Assembly (NCBI GenBank): GCA_024509875.1
Contig: JAMPIV010011341.1
Coordinates: 124,001-188,000 of the forward strand
Reading direction: 5' to 3'
DNA: 64,000 nt
From: Oreohelix idahoensis
Taxonomy: Eukaryota > Mollusca > Gastropoda > Stylommatophora > Oreohelicidae
A program made the position numbers and the translations under genes. Below are positions 59,872-64,000 of this stretch, in pieces. How positions within the stretch are numbered: position 1 is the stretch's first letter; each line of letters opens with the position of its first letter. The notes beneath the pieces were generated by a model. It was not told the DNA's origin, ran no database searches, and worked only from the letters and a program-made list of their open reading frames with translations.

Positions 59872-61016
59872 TGTTGCTGTCATTTTCGACGGAGTCATCT
59901 GTCAAGGTATTTGCTTATTTTTTATCATAAGATTAATTGTGTCTTTACCTTGCGATGTCAGGTTGATTAGGGGTTGTCTTCCCTTGTTTGTTCATTCATT
60001 GTGTTTGACCTTTAGGGTCAAAGGTAGATAGTTCGGGCGGGGCCCATGCGCAGGTTTTTTAAGCGCGAAGTTGAGTTACTTCCGTCAGGCCGGGATGTAA
60101 GCTGGCTTCGGAGGGACGAACGTCCATTGTGTTTTCGGGAAAAATCTTCGAAGTGACTGCGTTGGCAGTTCTCCCCAGTGATTCTGTGTACGTCGGAATG
60201 ACGACAGAGTTCGTTATTATGTTCTGTGGATTCTGTGTAAGGTAACACCGACCTTTTCTACATTATTATGCTTCGGTGGCAGAACATGTTTAAGGTTACC
60301 AAAACTGTGAACTACAGCTCACCGATCCTACATTACAGAACTTATACATTATGCTCAAGATAGCTATGTAAGACTATTTGTCTTTAAACGAACCGAAGTC
60401 CAGCGACAAAGCTATATTGTGGGAACCGCAGATTGGCGATATATTTATATCTACATAAGCATTACTGCAGGGTTGATGTTAACCTGCTTAAAAGAAGTAC
60501 ACCGATGACGTCATAACGAGGCCTGTGTTAAGGCTAATATATTACAGCCTGATAATGTGCAATTGGCAGGGAGTGCCAAGTTGTACCTGTATGTCAAAGT
60601 GATTAAGGTATCTGACGCGTTTAGTCAGAGATACCAGGGCGGCGCTACGAACTGTCATTATTGAAGAACATTGTATTGACCATGCACGAATATTCAAATG
60701 TTTACCAGCCTTTTGAATGCCTGATGTATACCTAACGATTTCCGGTCAGCATGACCTTGTTTACACTGACTGTTCCTGTTGATGCTATGTGTGTTGTCGT
60801 CAATAAATGTTTTGAAATGTGCCAGCAGTGTCCAAGTATCTTTGACTACTGCATGTGAGTGTATGGGTTGCATGATACAACAGATACGAGCCTAAACACA
60901 TTCGCGGATTCATTCGCACCCACACTCAGTTCATCATACGCCAGCACTACACACCTAACAACATGTATACTGTCTTGGGCCAGTGATCACCTCAACAAGA
61001 GAAAAAGACCTTTACA
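59872..61016 (+). repeat. 3' LTR of element B
   Basis: Same length and ends as the 5' LTR; followed by GACTC (61017-61021). Confidence 0.94.
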
Positions 61017-61021
61017 GACTC

Positions 61022-61479
61022 GTCCGATTTTTTTCTCGTGAACCTATAGGCCGTGGGGCCAGTGTTTCACTGTAGTATATGATATTTGGCAGCAGGGCCG
61101 TAGTGCCTATGTGTTCTATATACAGGCCAGAAAGAATTTTGAACACACAGTGGTAGAAGGTTGTAGCCGTGTTGGCGACTTCACAGTATTATTAAGTCAC
61201 GGTAGTGAGTTACTTTTGGTTGTTTGTATGTTTGCCAGTTAGCAGGAGTAACCTGTAGGCGGTCAAGCGTGACGTGTTGCGATACGCAATCTAGTTTTGT
61301 TTGCAGGTCACAGTGTACGGGTGTTTGTCGTAGATTTTTGATAGGAGAATTAAGACTTGGGTTGGTCCCTTCTGAATAGGTTGGAATGAGTAATAGTCAC
61401 AGTGTGAGATAGAAATACAAAATAGATTTCCATGAGTGAGGTGGTAGAATAGTGATAGAGGCTGTCTCTGAGAGCGGGA

Positions 61480-61517
<38 letters not shown>

Positions 61518-63893
61518 TATCTTCTACGACAGATCTAAAGTAGTCAGACAGTCTAACACATATACATTAAATATATATATATCCACTCACGTGCACGCAC
61601 ATTCAAGTGACGACAGGTAGACGCACAGACGTGGGAACTATAACAAATGATTATATAGATATTTAGAACGAGCTGACCAACATGCTGATTAATTTATTAA
61701 GTTTATTTATCATTTGTAAACTTACGTCACAACATGTAAACTACATCAAAAAAAGGCATATACACAAAGTCATAAGCAAATCAAGGAATGCTACAAAAAC
61801 TGGTAGACCCACAGTGATGATCTTCCCTCGATGGATAGCCCACAGTCCCGTTAGGAGAAAGATGGTAACACAAAGAGTCCCAGATGCATAAGATTAAGTC
61901 TAAGAGTTTTCCCCGTTTAAGGTATGAACAGACCTGATACTATAATCTAGTTTTAGGGAAAATATTGTTAGCAAAAAACAAACTTGCATGAAGAAAGTTA
62001 TGACAGCAAATAGGTGTCAAAATACAGAGGTGAAATAACACTCAGACTTGCGTTCCCTCTTATTCATTCAACCGTGGCCACGTGTACACATTTATACTTA
62101 CAGCTTTGATCGCTGCCTCTGGGAACATAATAAATTCTAGGACCTTCACACAGACCCGTAAATGCAGCCTCGACCAAGAAATCTCCAGTTCCAACAAGAC
62201 GTACTGAATTCTCTGTCTCAGGGAACGATTCCTTGGGTGTTCTTATTTTTCGGATGTCTGTTAAGTCACATAAAATTTGTCCAGGCACGAAAGTTAGCAG
62301 AGCACAATGTCACTAGCTTTGGTTTCTAGAATTAAGGAATGTCAGATCGGTGTCTACTTTCAGGAAGGTACTATATTTGGTCACCACAATAAAAACTCTG
62401 TCGGAATGTTACTGATATTTGCTTGCCACAACGGGCTGAACTGTACTGAAGTGTTATTCTGGAAGAATTAATTCTGGCGCGAAGGCCTCTTACTTCATTT
62501 AACTGTTAAAGTTCAGGTAATGAAAGTGATTAGTTTCTTCACAAATAATGTTCACGTACTAGAACGCTGGCAAAGTTGGGTACCACAGTTTCACTATATA
62601 AAAATGGAAAGAACACATATCAAATAATTTACATATATGTACTCAATATAACTTACATTTTTAAACTGCAAGCGTACCGCTTGACTTATCATTTAAATTC
62701 CCGTGACGTAAGTTATATTTAAAAATCAGCAATCCTCATGAATTAGGAACACGTGCGTATTCCGTCACCATTCATGAGGCTTCTAGCATTTATACGTTAG
62801 TTTAGAAAATTTTGTTCTCGTCTGATTATTTAGCAATAAAATTAACTTCATTATAGCTACCTTGTTGTCTAAGCTAGAAATTATAATTTATTCTGCTCTC
62901 CACTGAAACACGTCACTAGAAAATAATACAGACTATATAAATTTGGCACTCTGCACAAAATCTAACTAGTGAAATGTGAAATAAGCGACTTAACACTTTA
63001 AACACTTCACAAAATACTAGAATATAATATATAATATTTTACCTCACACAGAACTACAGGTAGTCGCACAACTTAAGAATTATATGATTATATTTATGGA
63101 AGTCTAGAAGTTCGACAAATTGTCGAAACAAACTGAGAACTTCGCTATACAGCTTATACTGTTCCGAGCAACCTGTCTACTGCGAATCTAGAGGACTGAA
63201 TGAAAATAAAATTTAACATTCTGGTTATATCTATTCCCAGACAAAGAGGTAATCGTTTAATTTCACTAAACGAAATCATCCCCCTTTCCGTCTATATCAC
63301 TTACGTAACTGTCATAAACTGCCACTTTCTTACCGAGAGGGCGTGTGTCAGTTGCGAATCTCAGACAACTTGTCTGCAATGCAGGGGCAGTTTTTGCACC
63401 TACGTTTAACAAACTGACCGAAAAACGTGCGTGTCAATTGCAAAAGTAGACAACTTGTCTGAAATGCAGGGCAGTTTTCACACTTCAAGCTGACCATGGC
63501 CCACCATGAGTGTTGTGGCTGGTGAAAATGCAGACAAATTTGTCGCCTATATGTCTGGCGAAACGAATATACACGGTGTATTTCGTCAATGTCACGCCAA
63601 ATCGTCTGGTCATAAGTCTGAGTATGAACCATAATCGCACCTCTCGTCAAACTGCGCGAATGACATCTACGTAATCAAGTTACTCGTTTCGTCAGCAATG
63701 AAATGCGTTTCTAAATGAGAAACGAAACTAGCGAAAGTGAGAATCGCAAAATAGTAATGTATTTTAGTCGCAAACGAACGAATGCGAAAAAAAAACACAG
63801 GAAAAATGTAAAGAACGACAATAATTAGAGAACATAGGTGGAAGAAAAGAAGAGGAAAATATAGAAAATTCAATGAACATAACTCTCCGTGAC
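61022..63893. other. Unassigned right flank
   Basis: No supported gene. Contains a (CT)n run at 61482-61514 and an imperfect direct repeat of about 75-80 bp (63345-63420 and about 63428-63500, each with AGACAACTTGTCTG and GCAGTTTT). Frames of 60-100 codons lack recognisable domains. Confidence 0.5.
61482..61514. repeat. (CT)n microsatellite
   Basis: About 16 CT dinucleotides. Confidence 0.98.
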
Positions 63894-64000
63894 GGGAGCC
63901 GCGCTGGTGTAATGGCTACAACGTTGTACTGGCGACCAGGTGTTCATGGTTCAAACCCGGGCGTCGGCGTTTGAAGAAATGTTTACGACCGGAAATTTGA
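63894..64000 (+). mobile_element. tRNA-derived SINE, copy 3, head only (window edge)
   Basis: Starts GGGAGCCGCGCTGGTGTAAT. A-box-like TGGTGTAATGG at 63905-63915 and a good B box GGTTCAAACCC at 63948-63958. Same family as the copies at 6999 and 32847 but in plus orientation and diverged in several positions; the rest lies beyond the window. Confidence 0.9.

Larger units (their letters stand above)
41945..61016 (+). mobile_element. LTR retrotransposon B, Gmr1-like, split by element C
   Basis: Two 1145-bp LTRs starting TGTTGCTGTC and ending TTACA, flanked by GACTC (41940-41944 and 61017-61021). Total 19072 bp, of which 9806 bp are element C plus its duplicated target; the element itself is about 9266 bp. 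Same gene order as A (gag-protease, integrase, RT, RNase H) and strong protein similarity to A. The LTRs differ at about 13 positions by hand count, somewhat more per base than those of A or C, in line with B being older than its guest. Confidence 0.94.

Overview
The window looks like repeat-dense, gene-poor DNA from an invertebrate animal. The mix of Ty3/gypsy elements with an unusual pol order, APE-type LINEs, Tc1 and mariner transposons and a tRNA-derived SINE fits a lophotrochozoan, most likely a mollusc, but nothing here fixes the species. I found no convincing host protein-coding gene, rRNA, stand-alone tRNA gene or CRISPR array. Almost every long reading frame belongs to a mobile element, and nearly all are broken by stops, frameshifts or insertions.

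Layout. 1-985: 3' part of a LINE (called LINE-1 here) fused to the 3' UTR and 3' LTR of a Gmr1-like LTR element, 'D' (985-2501). 2.5-6.1 kb: a SINE-like repeat and two small tandem arrays. 6.1-8.6 kb: a 12-bp satellite interrupted by a SINE. 8.6-11.2 kb: LINE debris. 11195-20642: LTR element 'A', with 1504-bp LTRs and TSD GTGTT. 20.6-23.3 kb: minisatellites and a CA/TA microsatellite. 23345-24942: a dead Tc1 transposon. 26039-27348: a dead mariner inside a longer palindrome. 28.3-31.5 kb: a 32-bp array, LINE debris and a foldback-type element. 31.5-34.9 kb: a minus-strand LINE ('LINE-3') with a SINE in its RT catalytic motif. About 36.9-40.6 kb: a near-complete but dead LINE-1. 41945-61016: LTR element 'B' (1145-bp LTRs, TSD GACTC). 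B is split by minus-strand LTR element 'C' (49031-58831, ~2.47-kb LTRs, TSD AGTCT), which itself carries a truncated 'LINE-2' (TSD AATTAACTCAGG). 61.0-64.0 kb: unassigned DNA ending in the head of another SINE.

Elements A and B encode gag, then protease, integrase, reverse transcriptase and RNase H. Integrase lies upstream of RT, as in Ty1/copia, while the RT and integrase are Ty3/gypsy-like. This is the Gmr1-type arrangement. C keeps an integrase C-terminal segment before its RT but lacks a recognisable protease and integrase core.

The most interesting unexplained structure is in the non-coding parts of the Gmr1-like elements. A string of four to five short hairpins lies just upstream of the polypurine tract in A, B and D, with paired base changes that keep the stems. 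A bulged stem followed by a second hairpin lies just upstream of gag, once in A and repeated in B. These look like selected RNA elements, for example for packaging, dimerisation, translation or priming, but the function is inference.
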